Assembly (NCBI RefSeq): GCF_001077535.1
Contig: NZ_CP011968.1
Coordinates: 1,364,001-1,428,000, forward strand
Direction of reading: 5' to 3'
DNA length: 64,000 bases
Origin: Clostridioides difficile ATCC 9689 = DSM 1296
GTDB taxonomy: Bacteria; Bacillota; Clostridia; Peptostreptococcales; Peptostreptococcaceae
This document shows, piece by piece, positions 8,788 through 18,573 of the stretch; the stretch's first letter is position 1, and the number at the start of each line of letters is the position of its first letter. The notes beneath the pieces were generated by a model that was not told the origin of the DNA, made no database searches, and saw only the letters and a list, made by a program, of their open reading frames with translations. The translations under genes were made by a program, and so were the position numbers.

Positions 8788-9943
8788 AAAAATCACCCCC
8801 TGAAAATTTAGGAAAAGAAGCTCTAATTGTGAAACCATTATTAGAATTATCAAATTCAACTTTACCATTTAATTCATATATTCTCTCATTGATACTATTA
8901 AGTCCATTTCCTTTTTTTATATTGCCACATCCTATACCATTATCACTAATAGTAATTATAAGATTTGAAGTATTGAATGTAATAAAAATTCTGATTTCAG
9001 TTGCCTTTCCATGCCTAGATGAGTTGGAAAGGGATTCCTGTATGAGTCTATATAAAGCTATAGATTGATTTCTGGATAAGTTCCAAGTATTTTTTGAAAT
9101 AGTTAATTTAACATTAATATTTGTAAGCTTAATAAAGCTTTTAACTAATTCTTTGATTTTAAATAAACTTTGGTAATTTTCATATTCAACAGGTTTTAAC
9201 TCAGATATAGCCCTTCTTACATCTTGAAAACTTTCAGTTACAAATTCTCTAAGTTCATGTACTAAGTCATAAATTAGAGGTTTGTCTTTTAAGAGTTTTT
9301 CTATAGCATTTAATTGTATTATTGTTGTAGAAAGAGAATGTCCTACACTATCATGTATTTCTCTTGATATTCGATTTCTTTCTTTTAAAATTGCTAATTC
9401 TTCTATAGAACTTGCATAAGTTTCCAAATCAGCATTAACTTTTTTTAATTCATCTTTAGAAATTCTAAGCTTATCATAAAGATTTTGACTGTATAATTTT
9501 GATAAATTCTCATTTTCTATATATATAGAAAGTACAGTTATAATTAGCAATATAGAGCTTGACTCCAGTGCCAAATATATATTTTTATCTAAACTAATAA
9601 TAAGAGAAGATATTATAACAAAAGAGAACAATATGTACTTATATTTTTCCTTTATTAAAAATGATATATCTAATATTAAAGGAACAAAGTAAATCGAATT
9701 AAAAGTTTTTGTATAATTACAAAGTATAAAAATTAATATAAGTTCTAAAAAGTAAGAAATAAGTATAAATTTATTCTCATTTGATAAAGAAAAAAATCTA
9801 ACTTGATTATTTATTATAATTAGAAATAATATTATCATAGTTATGACCGGATACAATGTATTTTCAACATTTTTCAAATAGCTTACAACTAATATAAATA
9901 AAGATAAATATCGTATAAAAGCAACTAATTTTTCTCTGTTCAT
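8780..9943 (-). CDS. Membrane sensor histidine kinase, HisKA_3 type (LnrJ-like)
   Basis: 387 residues. About five transmembrane helices fill residues 10-142 with very short loops, so the sensor domain is essentially intramembrane. A coiled coil (145-185) leads to the HisKA_3 dimerisation box with H197 in SREIHDSVGH, then an HATPase_c domain (NxxRHG, DNGIGCG, GNGLNSINERI). The ATG at 9943 follows GGAGGAGTG; longer in-frame starts do not. Kinases of this build next to ABC-2 exporters usually sense membrane stress from the exported compound. The pair lies directly upstream of the transporter on the same strand. Confidence 0.9.
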   Translation of the reverse strand: MNREKLVAFIRYLSLFILVVSYLKNVENTLYPVITMIILFLIIINNQVRFFSLSNENKFILISYFLELILIFILCNYTKTFNSIYFVPLILDISFLIKEKYKYILFSFVIISSLIISLDKNIYLALESSSILLIITVLSIYIENENLSKLYSQNLYDKLRISKDELKKVNADLETYASSIEELAILKERNRISREIHDSVGHSLSTTIIQLNAIEKLLKDKPLIYDLVHELREFVTESFQDVRRAISELKPVEYENYQSLFKIKELVKSFIKLTNINVKLTISKNTWNLSRNQSIALYRLIQESLSNSSRHGKATEIRIFITFNTSNLIITISDNGIGCGNIKKGNGLNSINERIYELNGKVEFDNSNNGFTIRASFPKFSGGDFFE

Positions 9944-10126
9944 TAAAGGCACTCCTCCAAAAAAATAAACTTTTCCTATGAAAACTAGAATAATATCATA
10001 AAAGAATAAAGTCAATAGAAGTATTTATTAATATTGATGGAAATAAAATCAATCAAAAAACTTGAATAGTAAAATTGTATACTGACCATAATTTAAAAGT
10101 GAAAATTTAATGTATTGGAGTGAATA

Positions 10127-10471
10127 ATGAATAATAAAGAAAAAGGTGATTTTGGAGAAAAAGTAGCAGTTAATTATTTGCTATCAAAAGGAGCAAAGAT
10201 ACTAGAAAAAAATTACAGATTAAAGATAGGGGAAATAGATATAATAGCAAAAATGGAAGATGAAATTATATTTGTGGAGGTGAAATCAAGGTCTAACATA
10301 AAGTTTGGCTACCCTTGTGAATCTGTAAGCTTCAAAAAAAGAAAAAAGATAATTGGAGTTGCAAGTTATTATATTATAAAAAATAACTTAAATAACACTC
10401 CCATAAGATTTGATGTTATAGAGGTATATTTATTAGAAAAAAGAATAAATCACATAATGAATGCTTTTTAA
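10127..10471 (+). CDS. yraN: YraN / UPF0102-family endonuclease-like protein
   Basis: 114 residues with a restriction-endonuclease-like fold. Seen: GDFGEKVAVNYL, then GEIDIIA and VEVKSR, which supply the D-(E)xK catalytic pattern. The biochemical role of the family is unsettled, but it is consistently linked to rnhB, yifB and dprA, as here. An AGTG ribosome site is a few bases before the ATG. It begins a yraN-yifB-dprA-topA run with short spacers. Confidence 0.9.
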   Translation: MNNKEKGDFGEKVAVNYLLSKGAKILEKNYRLKIGEIDIIAKMEDEIIFVEVKSRSNIKFGYPCESVSFKKRKKIIGVASYYIIKNNLNNTPIRFDVIEVYLLEKRINHIMNAF

Positions 10472-10501
10472 AAAAGATAATGTTTTTGGAAAGGATTAAA
10501 T

Positions 10502-12103
10502 ATGTTAAGTATTATTAATTCAAGCAACTTAGTAGGAATCGACAGCTTTTTAGTTAAGGTTGAAGTAGATGTAAGCAATGGAATACCTAGTTTTAATATT
10601 GTTGGTCTTCCAGGCAAAGAAATTAAAGAAGCAAGAGAAAGAGTAAAGTCAGCAATTCTTAATAGTGGATATAAATTTCCAAGCACGAGAATAGTTGTAA
10701 ATTTATCACCAGCAGATATAAAAAAAGAAGGAGCTTTTTTAGATTTATCTATAAGTATAGGCCTTTTAAGAGAGTTAATAAAAAAAGATGAAAATTACAT
10801 AAGAGAAAGTATGTTTATAGGAGAATTATCATTAGATGGGAAAATAAGAAAAGTAAGAGGTATATTGCCCATAATTATGGGTGCAAAAACTCAGAACATA
10901 AAACGTATTTTTATACCAATTGAGAACATAAAAGAAAGTCTATTTGTAGATGAAATTGATATAATTCCTATTAAAAGTTTAAAAGAATGTGTCGATTTTT
11001 TAAACGAAGAGATAAAAGTCGATAAAGTAAGGATAATGTCTTTTTTGGATGATAAGTCAAGAAAAGAGAACGAAGAATTAGAAAAAGATAATAGTTATAT
11101 AGATTGCAAATATACTAAGATTAATAATGAAGAAAGTAAATATGATGAAGACTTTAAAGATGTAAAAGGAAATTATTTTGTAAAGAGGAGTGCAGAAATT
11201 GCTGCTGCTGGAAATCATAATATGTTTATGATTGGACCTCCAGGCTCAGGAAAAACTATGATTGCAAAAAGAGTAAGGACAATTTTACCAGATATAAGTG
11301 TAGAAGAAATGATAGAAGTAAGTAAGGTCTATAGTATATTGGGTATGATAAATGAAACTAAAGGAATAATTGATAAAAGACCTTTTAGAGCACCTCATCA
11401 TACAACTACAAAGCAATCTTTAATTGGAGGAGGAATGGATGCAAGACCTGGAGAAATTGCTTTAGCACATAGAGGTATCTTATTTTTAGATGAGATAGCC
11501 GAATTTGATAGAAAAATACTTGAGACTTTAAGACAACCTATAGAAGATGGATATGTAAATATATCCAGAGTAAAGTACAGTGCAAAATATCCTTGTAGAG
11601 TACTGTTAGTTGCAGCTATGAATCCATGTCCATGTGGTTATTATATGTCAGAGACAGAGTGTAGATGTAGAAGTAACGAAATTGATAGATACATAAATAA
11701 AATATCAGGTCCATTGTTAGATAGGTTTGATATTTTTGTAGAAGTTAATTCTATAAAATATTCAGATTTTAATTCTTTAAAACAAGAAGAAAGCTCTCAA
11801 AAAATAAAGAGAAGAGTAGAAAATGCTAGAAAAATACAGATAAATAGATTTAGGAAGGATAATATAAAAAATAATAGTGAAATTAAAGCTTACAATTTAT
11901 TTAAATATTGTAAACTGGAAAAAGAAGCTTCAAAAACGGCTGAGATGATATTTAATAAATACAACCTAAGCAGTAGAAGTTATACAAAACTTTTAAAAAT
12001 GGCAAGAACAATAGCAGATTTAGAAGAAAGAGATTTGATAAATTCACAGTGTATTATAGAAGCTTTTTCATTTAGAAAGGCTTATTATAGTTATTTTAAA
12101 TAG
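10502..12103 (+). CDS. YifB/ComM-family Mg-chelatase-like AAA+ ATPase
   Basis: 533 residues. The N-terminal ChlI-like domain (LVGIDSFLVKVEVDVSNGIPSF, VVNLSPADIKKEG) is followed by an AAA+ module with Walker A GPPGSGKTM, Walker B LFLDEIAEF, and a C-terminal helical Mg_chelatase_C domain. A cysteine motif (NPCPCGYY...ECRC) is characteristic. The Gram-negative homologue ComM is a hexameric helicase that extends branch migration during natural transformation. Next to dprA, a role in recombination of incoming DNA is plausible here. Confidence 0.93.
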   Translation: MLSIINSSNLVGIDSFLVKVEVDVSNGIPSFNIVGLPGKEIKEARERVKSAILNSGYKFPSTRIVVNLSPADIKKEGAFLDLSISIGLLRELIKKDENYIRESMFIGELSLDGKIRKVRGILPIIMGAKTQNIKRIFIPIENIKESLFVDEIDIIPIKSLKECVDFLNEEIKVDKVRIMSFLDDKSRKENEELEKDNSYIDCKYTKINNEESKYDEDFKDVKGNYFVKRSAEIAAAGNHNMFMIGPPGSGKTMIAKRVRTILPDISVEEMIEVSKVYSILGMINETKGIIDKRPFRAPHHTTTKQSLIGGGMDARPGEIALAHRGILFLDEIAEFDRKILETLRQPIEDGYVNISRVKYSAKYPCRVLLVAAMNPCPCGYYMSETECRCRSNEIDRYINKISGPLLDRFDIFVEVNSIKYSDFNSLKQEESSQKIKRRVENARKIQINRFRKDNIKNNSEIKAYNLFKYCKLEKEASKTAEMIFNKYNLSSRSYTKLLKMARTIADLEERDLINSQCIIEAFSFRKAYYSYFK

Positions 12104-12121
12104 TTTTTTGAGGTGGATTTT

Positions 12122-13222
12122 ATGGAAAAAAGAGATACTTATTTATGGTTAAAATCAATTGGTGGAATAACAACAAAAACAATTGAAATAATAGAAAATG
12201 AAATAGTAAATATTGAAGATATATTTGATTTTTCTGAAAAAGAAATATATAATTTAAAAAATATAAGCTTGAATATTAGAAAAAATATAGTAAAATATAG
12301 AGGTCACGCTTATTTAGAAAATATAAAAGAACTACTTTACAAAAAAGCGATTAAATATATTTGTAAATATGATAAAGAATATCCTGAAAATTTAAAGAAT
12401 ATATACAACGCTCCAAAGTTATTATTCTACAAAGGTGACATAGGTTTAGTTAATAATAATTTTAATATAGCTATAGTAGGTTCAAGAAAACCTACAGCCT
12501 ATGGAATTAATTGTGCAAAAACAATAAGTTGTCAACTATCCCAATATGGAGTTAATATAGTAAGTGGATTAGCTATAGGAATAGATGCATACTCGCACAT
12601 AGGTTGTATGAGTGGAAAATCTAAAACTATAGCAGTACTTGGTTCAGGAGTAGACAATCCTCTTCCAAAACAAAATTTACATTTATCAAATAAAATATTA
12701 GAAAATGGGGGATTATTATTATCAGAGTATAATATTAACTCGACAGTAGCCCCGTACCATTTTTCTAATAGAAATAGAATTATCAGTGGTTTAAGTGATG
12801 GAGTAGTTGTTGTAGAAGCAGCAATAAAAAGTGGTGCACTAATCACAGTAGATTTTGCTCTTGAACATGGAAAAAATGTTTTTGCAATACCTGGTAATAT
12901 AAATTCTCAAATGAGTAGAGGTTGTCATAAAATTATAAAAGAAGGTGCAAAATTAATTGAAAATATAGATGATATTTTAAATGAATATAACATATTTAAT
13001 ATTATTGATAAAAAAATAAATCAAAAATATGATAATATAAGTCTAAATGCCAAGTCTAAGCAAATAATTGAAGCTATAAAAAGAGAAGGAAACTTGCATA
13101 TAGATAGTATTTGTGATTATACTGGTATAGAAATAAAGTATGTAAATTCAATAATCAATGAATTAGTACTAAATGAGTTAGTAGTAGAAATGAATAATAA
13201 AACGTACAGTTTAAATGTATAA
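12122..13222 (+). CDS. dprA: DNA-processing protein DprA
   Basis: 366 residues. DprA loads RecA onto single-stranded DNA during transformation. Seen: an N-terminal SAM-like helical domain, then the Rossmann-like DNA-binding core with GSRKPTAYG, VSGLAIGIDAYSHIGC, GSGVDNPLP, SGLSDGVVVVEA and SGALITVDFALEHG. A C-terminal winged-helix-like domain covers about the last 65 residues. The ATG at 12122 is preferred because GAGGTG lies 6 bp upstream; the alternative GTG at 12113 falls inside that site. Confidence 0.95.
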   Translation: MEKRDTYLWLKSIGGITTKTIEIIENEIVNIEDIFDFSEKEIYNLKNISLNIRKNIVKYRGHAYLENIKELLYKKAIKYICKYDKEYPENLKNIYNAPKLLFYKGDIGLVNNNFNIAIVGSRKPTAYGINCAKTISCQLSQYGVNIVSGLAIGIDAYSHIGCMSGKSKTIAVLGSGVDNPLPKQNLHLSNKILENGGLLLSEYNINSTVAPYHFSNRNRIISGLSDGVVVVEAAIKSGALITVDFALEHGKNVFAIPGNINSQMSRGCHKIIKEGAKLIENIDDILNEYNIFNIIDKKINQKYDNISLNAKSKQIIEAIKREGNLHIDSICDYTGIEIKYVNSIINELVLNELVVEMNNKTYSLNV

Positions 13223-13254
13223 ATTAAGATTAGGTAGTGGGGGTGTATGGTTTT

Positions 13255-15342
13255 ATGGCCAAAACATTAGTCATCGTAGAATCGCCTGCAAAAGCTAAAA
13301 CTATAGAAAAATTTTTAGGGAAAAGTCATTACACAGTTAAAGCATCAGTTGGTCATGTCAGAGATTTACCTAAAAGTAAATTAGGTGTAGATATAGAAAA
13401 TAATTTTGAACCTCAATATATAAATATAAGAGGAAAAGGCGATGTAATAAAAGAATTAAAAAAAGAAGCTAAAAAATCTAAACAAGTATATCTAGCAACT
13501 GACCCTGATAGAGAAGGTGAAGCTATATCATGGCATTTAGCTCATATACTAAATTTAGATGAATCTGAGGATTGTAGAATAGAGTTTAATGAGATAACTA
13601 AGGATGCAATTAAAAAAGCAATTAAACATCCTAGAAATATTGATATAAATTTGGTTGATGCACAACAGGCAAGAAGAGTGCTAGACAGACTTTTAGGTTA
13701 TCAAATAAGTCCTATATTATGGCAAAAGGTTAGAAAAGGTCTTAGTGCAGGTAGAGTGCAATCTGTTACAACAAAGTTAATTTGTGACAGAGAAAAAGAA
13801 ATAAAGGCATTTATTCCAAAAGAATACTGGACAATAGATGTTGAGGCTAAGACAGTAAAAGACAAAGATATAACTTTGAAATTTTATGGTAAAAATGATG
13901 AAAAGATTGAATTAGAAAATGAAGAAGCTGTAAATGAAATACTAAAAGAAATGGAAGGTAAAGATTTAAAGGTTGAGAAGATAGAATCTAAATCAAGACG
14001 TAAATCAGCTCCAAAACCATTTACAACAAGTATGCTTCAACAAGAAGGAGCAAATAAGTTATTTTTTACTACTAAAAAAACAATGATGATAGCACAAGAA
14101 TTATATGAAGGTATCGACATAGAAGGTGAAGGTACTGTTGGTCTTATATCATATATAAGAACTGACTCTAAAAGAATATCTGATGAAGCAAAAGAAAAAG
14201 CTAAGGGCTATATCGTAAACAATTTAGGAGAAAACTACTATAAAAACACTGGTGATAAAAAAGAAAAAAAGGATACTAAAAAGGTTCAAGATGCCCATGA
14301 GGCAATAAGACCAACCTCAGTTGATAGAACTCCTGAGAGTATAAAAGCCTCATTGAGCAAAGACCAGTACAAGTTATACAATTTAATTTGGAGAAGATTT
14401 GTAGCTAGTCAAATGGAAGATTCAGTGTTTGATATACTAAATGTAGAATGTAAAATAGGCGATATTGTATTTAAGGCAACTGGTTCAAAAATGAAATTTG
14501 ATGGTTATACCAAGGTATATAATTTTTCAGAAAGAGAAGACAAAATTTTACCAAGTATAGAAAAAGGAGATATATTAAATATAGAAAATATATTGCCAGA
14601 CCAACATTTTACACAACCACCAGCAAGATATACAGAAGCTAGTTTAGTAAAAACACTAGAAGAACTAGGTATAGGTAGACCAAGTACGTATGCTCCAACA
14701 ATAGCTACTATACTGAATAGAGAGTATGTTGAAAAGCAAGGAACAAGTCTATGTCCAACAGAACTTGGAATAATAGTTACTGATATTTTGGAAAATAATT
14801 TCCATAAATTTATAGATGTAGATTTTACTGCTGATATGGAAAGTAAACTTGATGTTATAGAAGAAGGCAATACAGATTGGAAAAAGATTGTATCAGAATC
14901 ATATGCACCACTTAAAGAGGCTATTGAAGAAGCTCTTGAAAATATAGAAAAAGTAAATATGGATGAAGAAACTGATGAGATTTGCGAGAACTGTGGGTCT
15001 AATATGGTTATCAAATATGGTAGATTTGGAAAGTTTATGGCTTGTAAAAACTATCCCGATTGTAAAACAACTAGACCAATTATGAATAAAATTGGTGTTA
15101 AATGTCCAAAATGTGAAGAAGGAGATATTATACTTAGAAAATCTAAAAGAGGTAAAGCTTTTTATGGGTGTTCTAATTATCCAAACTGTGACTTTGTAGC
15201 TTGGAATAAGCCAACAGGAGAGTTTTGTGAGAAGTGTGGTTCATATATGGTTGAAAAAGTGACTAAATCTGAAACAAAAACAGTGTGTTCTAATAAAGAA
15301 TGTAATAAAGAGACAAAAGAGCATAATGACGGAAAAGAGTGA
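13255..15342 (+). CDS. topA: DNA topoisomerase I
   Basis: 695-residue type IA topoisomerase that relaxes negative supercoils. The Toprim domain starts at VIVESPAKAKTIEKFLG with the DPDREGEA acidic triad. The catalytic tyrosine is Y300 in SYIRTDSKR. Three C-terminal zinc ribbons (CENCG...CKNYPDC, CPKCEEG...CSNYPNC, CEKCGS...CSNKEC) are all complete. The ATG at 13255 gives the conserved MAKTLVIVESP start. A GGGGGTG site lies 10 bp upstream. It precedes codY, as in related clostridia and Bacillus. Confidence 0.97.
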   Translation: MAKTLVIVESPAKAKTIEKFLGKSHYTVKASVGHVRDLPKSKLGVDIENNFEPQYINIRGKGDVIKELKKEAKKSKQVYLATDPDREGEAISWHLAHILNLDESEDCRIEFNEITKDAIKKAIKHPRNIDINLVDAQQARRVLDRLLGYQISPILWQKVRKGLSAGRVQSVTTKLICDREKEIKAFIPKEYWTIDVEAKTVKDKDITLKFYGKNDEKIELENEEAVNEILKEMEGKDLKVEKIESKSRRKSAPKPFTTSMLQQEGANKLFFTTKKTMMIAQELYEGIDIEGEGTVGLISYIRTDSKRISDEAKEKAKGYIVNNLGENYYKNTGDKKEKKDTKKVQDAHEAIRPTSVDRTPESIKASLSKDQYKLYNLIWRRFVASQMEDSVFDILNVECKIGDIVFKATGSKMKFDGYTKVYNFSEREDKILPSIEKGDILNIENILPDQHFTQPPARYTEASLVKTLEELGIGRPSTYAPTIATILNREYVEKQGTSLCPTELGIIVTDILENNFHKFIDVDFTADMESKLDVIEEGNTDWKKIVSESYAPLKEAIEEALENIEKVNMDEETDEICENCGSNMVIKYGRFGKFMACKNYPDCKTTRPIMNKIGVKCPKCEEGDIILRKSKRGKAFYGCSNYPNCDFVAWNKPTGEFCEKCGSYMVEKVTKSETKTVCSNKECNKETKEHNDGKE

Positions 15343-15426
15343 AAATTGAAAAAAATCACATAATTCTCTTGAAAAAGGTTCCAATCTATGATAATCTTTC
15401 AAGTGTAAACAACTAATAGAAAAATA

Positions 15427-15441
15427 AATTTTCATTAAATG
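15427..15441 (+). promoter_or_regulatory. Possible CodY box in the codY leader
   Basis: AATTTTCATTAAATG matches the CodY consensus AATTTTCWGAAAATT at 12 of 15 positions. It lies 65 bp upstream of the codY start, where autoregulation would act. AT-rich background makes this weak. Confidence 0.3.
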
Positions 15442-15506
15442 TGAAAATAATATTAGAAAATATAAAAGGTTATTAAAAGGCCTAAATTTCATGAGGAGAT
15501 GATTAA

Positions 15507-16292
15507 ATGGCAAGTGAAGTGTTACAAAAAACAAGGAAAATAAATAAAACATTACAAACAAGTGGTGGAAGCAGTGTCTCTTTTGATTTACTGGCCGGAG
15601 CATTGGGCGACGTTTTAAGTTCTAATGTTTATGTAGTAAGTGCAAAAGGTAAAGTACTAGGTCTTCATTTAAATGATGTTCAAGACAGTTCAGTTATAGA
15701 AGATGAGTATACTAAGCAAAAGAAATTTTCAGATGAATATACTCAAAATGTGTTAAAAATTGATGAAACATTAGAAAATTTAAATGGTGAGAAGATATTA
15801 GAAATCTTTCCTGAAGAACATGGAAGATTACAAAAATATACTACAGTAGTTCCAATATTAGGAAGCGGTCAAAGATTAGGAACATTGGTACTTTCAAGAT
15901 ATTCAAATTCATTCAATGATGATGATTTAGTAATAGCTGAATACAGTGCAACTGTTGTTGGTCTTGAAATATTAAGAGCAATAGGTGAAGAATTAGAAGA
16001 AGAAATGAGAAAGAAAGCTGTAGTTCAAATGGCAATAGGCACTCTGTCCTACTCCGAGCTTGAAGCAGTTGAACATATTTTTGCTGAATTGGATGGAAAA
16101 GAAGGTCTACTTGTAGCAAGTAAGATAGCTGATAGAGTTGGTATAACTAGGTCTGTAATAGTAAATGCACTTAGAAAATTTGAGAGTGCAGGTGTGATAG
16201 AATCAAGATCATTAGGTATGAAAGGTACTCATATAAGAATACTTAATGACAAACTTACAGATGAATTAAAAAAATTAAAAAACAATCAATAA
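15507..16292 (+). CDS. codY: GTP- and branched-chain amino acid-sensing global regulator CodY
   Basis: 261 residues, close to the usual 259. The N-terminal GAF domain (residues 1-155) binds isoleucine/valine. The C-terminal winged helix-turn-helix contains [20 protein letters not shown] and [10 protein letters not shown], both highly conserved. CodY represses biosynthesis, transport and, in toxigenic clostridia, toxin and sporulation genes in nutrient excess. AGGAGATG precedes the ATG. It follows topA after 164 bp and has its own terminator. Confidence 0.98.
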   Translation: MASEVLQKTRKINKTLQTSGGSSVSFDLLAGALGDVLSSNVYVVSAKGKVLGLHLNDVQDSSVIEDEYTKQKKFSDEYTQNVLKIDETLENLNGEKILEIFPEEHGRLQKYTTVVPILGSGQRLGTLVLSRYSNSFNDDDLVIAEYSATVVGLEILRAIGEELEEEMRKKAVVQMAIGTLSYSELEAVEHIFAELDGKEGLLVASKIADRVGITRSVIVNALRKFESAGVIESRSLGMKGTHIRILNDKLTDELKKLKNNQ

Positions 16293-16318
16293 TCTATATT
16301 TTATAGGTTTAGATTAGA

Positions 16319-16350
16319 AAAGGTATCTATTTGAAATAGATACCTTTTTT
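16319..16350 (+). terminator. Intrinsic terminator after codY
   Basis: Perfect 13-bp stem AAAGGTATCTATT / AATAGATACCTTT with a 3-nt loop, followed by T residues. Confidence 0.92.
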
Positions 16351-16398
16351 AGACGAATTATTAAGGTAATGATAAGTATATTAAAAAGGAGTGAGAAA

Positions 16399-17664
16399 AT
16401 GCCTTTAGCAGATAAAATAAGACCAAAAACAATGAATGATGTAATAGGTCAAAGTCATATAATAGGTAATGGAAAAATATTGTCTAAGATATTACAATCT
16501 AATTTTTTACCAAATATGATATTTTTTGGTCCTCCTGGTGTTGGTAAAACTACAGTAGCGGAAATAATAGCAGAAAGAAGCAATAAAAGCTTCTATAAAA
16601 TAAATGCTACTAATTCATCTTTAGAAGATATAAAAAAGGTGATATCAGAGCTTGGAAGTATAAATAATGTAAATGGAGTCCTATTATATATAGATGAAAT
16701 ACAAAGTTTTAATAAAAAACAGCAACAATCAATATTAGAATTTATGGAAAATGGGAGTATAACTTTGATTGCTAGCACTACAGAAAATCCATATCATTAT
16801 GTATATAAAGCTCTTTTAAGTAGGTCTACTGTATTTGAATTTAAACCTTTAGAAAAACTTGATATAGAAAAAGGACTGAAAAGAGCTGTTGAAGTATTAA
16901 ATGAAGATAGCTATATGGATATTGAGTGTAATAATAATGCTATTGAAGATATAGCAATTCTTTCTGATGGAGATATGAGAAGAGCCTTAAATATTTTAGA
17001 AGTGGTAGTCTATTCAACTAAACCAAATAAGGATAATATAACTTATATAGATTCAGATGTAATAAGGGCATCTACATTTAATAAAATTATAAACTATGAC
17101 AAAAATGGTGATAGTCATTATGATATTTTAAGTGCATTTCAAAAATCTATAAGAGGAAGTGACCCACAGGCATCTATACACTATCTAGCAAGACTTATAA
17201 AAGGTGGGGATTTGATAAGTATATGTAGGAGACTTTTAGTAATAGCTAGTGAAGATATAGGCTTAGCTTATCCAAATGCTATTGTAATTGTAAAGGCATG
17301 TGTAGACTCAGCTATGCAACTTGGATTTCCAGAAGCGAAAATACCATTAGCAGAAGCTACTATTCTTTTGGCTACATCTCCAAAGTCTAATTCTGCATGT
17401 ATAGCAATAATGAAAGCTATGGATGAACTGGATAAAGAGTTTGTTAAGGATATACCAAATAGTATAAAGGATGCTCACTATTCTGGTTCTAAAGAAATAG
17501 GTAGGGGTTGTGGATACAAATATCCTCATAATTTTAAAAATCATTATGTAAAGCAACAGTATTTACCAGATAGCATAAAAGATAGTATTTATTACATACC
17601 ACAAGAAAATAAAACTGAGAAAAATATAAAAAAATATTTAGAATATCTAAATGGTGATTTTTAG
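16399..17664 (+). CDS. rarA: Replication-associated recombination protein A (RarA/MgsA AAA+ ATPase)
   Basis: 421 residues. This clamp-loader-like AAA+ ATPase acts at stalled replication forks. Seen: PLADKIRPKTMNDVIGQ at the N terminus, Walker A GPPGVGKTT, Walker B LLYIDEIQSF, sensor-1 region ASTTENP and arginine-finger region LLSRSTVFEF. The C-terminal tetramerisation domain contains SDPQASIHYLARLIKGGD and IASEDIGLAYPNA. The ATG at 16399 is supported by AAAGGAGTGAG; the earlier ATG at 16369 has no ribosome site. Confidence 0.95.
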   Translation: MPLADKIRPKTMNDVIGQSHIIGNGKILSKILQSNFLPNMIFFGPPGVGKTTVAEIIAERSNKSFYKINATNSSLEDIKKVISELGSINNVNGVLLYIDEIQSFNKKQQQSILEFMENGSITLIASTTENPYHYVYKALLSRSTVFEFKPLEKLDIEKGLKRAVEVLNEDSYMDIECNNNAIEDIAILSDGDMRRALNILEVVVYSTKPNKDNITYIDSDVIRASTFNKIINYDKNGDSHYDILSAFQKSIRGSDPQASIHYLARLIKGGDLISICRRLLVIASEDIGLAYPNAIVIVKACVDSAMQLGFPEAKIPLAEATILLATSPKSNSACIAIMKAMDELDKEFVKDIPNSIKDAHYSGSKEIGRGCGYKYPHNFKNHYVKQQYLPDSIKDSIYYIPQENKTEKNIKKYLEYLNGDF

Positions 17665-17694
17665 ACTGAACTTTATGTATCGGGGGTAGATATT

Positions 17695-18465
17695 ATGATT
17701 ATAAAACTTAACTCAACTTATCACAGTAGAGTTATGAAATACTTAAAAAAAGAACCTGAGTACAATTTGTTTATAATAGGGGATATTGAAAGATATGGAT
17801 ATGGAAATAATTTTTTAAATATATGGGCAGATGTGGGTGAACATGGTGAAATAAAGGCAATATTACTTAAATATTTTGAATTTATGATGTTTTATTCTGA
17901 TGGAGAGTATGATGTTGAAGGTTTTTATAATCTACTTCGTAATACTAATTACGAAGAAATATCTGGGAAAATATGTGCTGTAGATGCTTTAGCAAAGAGA
18001 TTAGGACTTAATAATTTAAAGGTAGTTGATTTTTGCAAACTTCAAACTAAAAAGTTTTTGATAGATAATAATTGTAATGTAAAGGTTAAGAGAATTAGAC
18101 TTGGAAATCTAAAAAAGACAGTAAAACTTTATGACTTAATAGATGAATTTCACAGTACAACTTTAGAGAATTTAAAAAATGGACTAAGGACAGGTAGAGG
18201 ATATTGTATAGAGATTAACAAACAGGTGGTGTCAATGGCAAAGAGTACTTCAGAAAATAGGACTCATGCAATGATAATTGGAGTAGGAACACATCCTAAA
18301 TATAGAGCTAAAGGACTTGCTACAAAATGCCTAATTAAACTATGTTCAGAGTTACTGAGAGAAAACAAAATTCCTTGTTTGTTTTATGATAATGAAGAGG
18401 CTGGAAAGATATATAAAAAACTAGGATTTGAAAACATTGGAAAATGGGGAATTTATTCAAAATAA
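17695..18465 (+). CDS. GNAT-family N-acetyltransferase
   Basis: 256 residues. The C-terminal half has the acetyl-CoA binding region (MIIGVGTHPKYRAKGLATKCLIKLCSE; the RxxGLA variant of R/QxxGxG/A) and a final strand FENIGKW. The N-terminal half (MKYLKKEPEYNLFIIGDIERYG) resembles the degenerate first GNAT lobe of two-domain members. CGGGGGTAGA precedes the ATG. The substrate is unknown. It sits 31 bp after rarA and may be cotranscribed. Confidence 0.82.
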   Translation: MIIKLNSTYHSRVMKYLKKEPEYNLFIIGDIERYGYGNNFLNIWADVGEHGEIKAILLKYFEFMMFYSDGEYDVEGFYNLLRNTNYEEISGKICAVDALAKRLGLNNLKVVDFCKLQTKKFLIDNNCNVKVKRIRLGNLKKTVKLYDLIDEFHSTTLENLKNGLRTGRGYCIEINKQVVSMAKSTSENRTHAMIIGVGTHPKYRAKGLATKCLIKLCSELLRENKIPCLFYDNEEAGKIYKKLGFENIGKWGIYSK

Positions 18466-18481
18466 AAAATTAAAATTAATC

Positions 18482-18534
18482 TTGACAAAATTAGTAGGGT
18501 ATAATAAAATTATCTTGAAAGTAATTCCTACTAA
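18482..18534 (+). promoter_or_regulatory. iscR promoter with inverted repeat
   Basis: TTGACA (18482-18487), 17-bp spacer and TAAAAT (18505-18510). TTAGTAGG (18491-18498) in the spacer is the exact inverse of CCTACTAA (18527-18534), which straddles the likely transcribed start. This fits an autoregulatory operator or a leader hairpin. Confidence 0.6.
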
Positions 18535-18573
18535 AACAGTATGAATTAGATTTCTATATAGAGGTGATAATAT

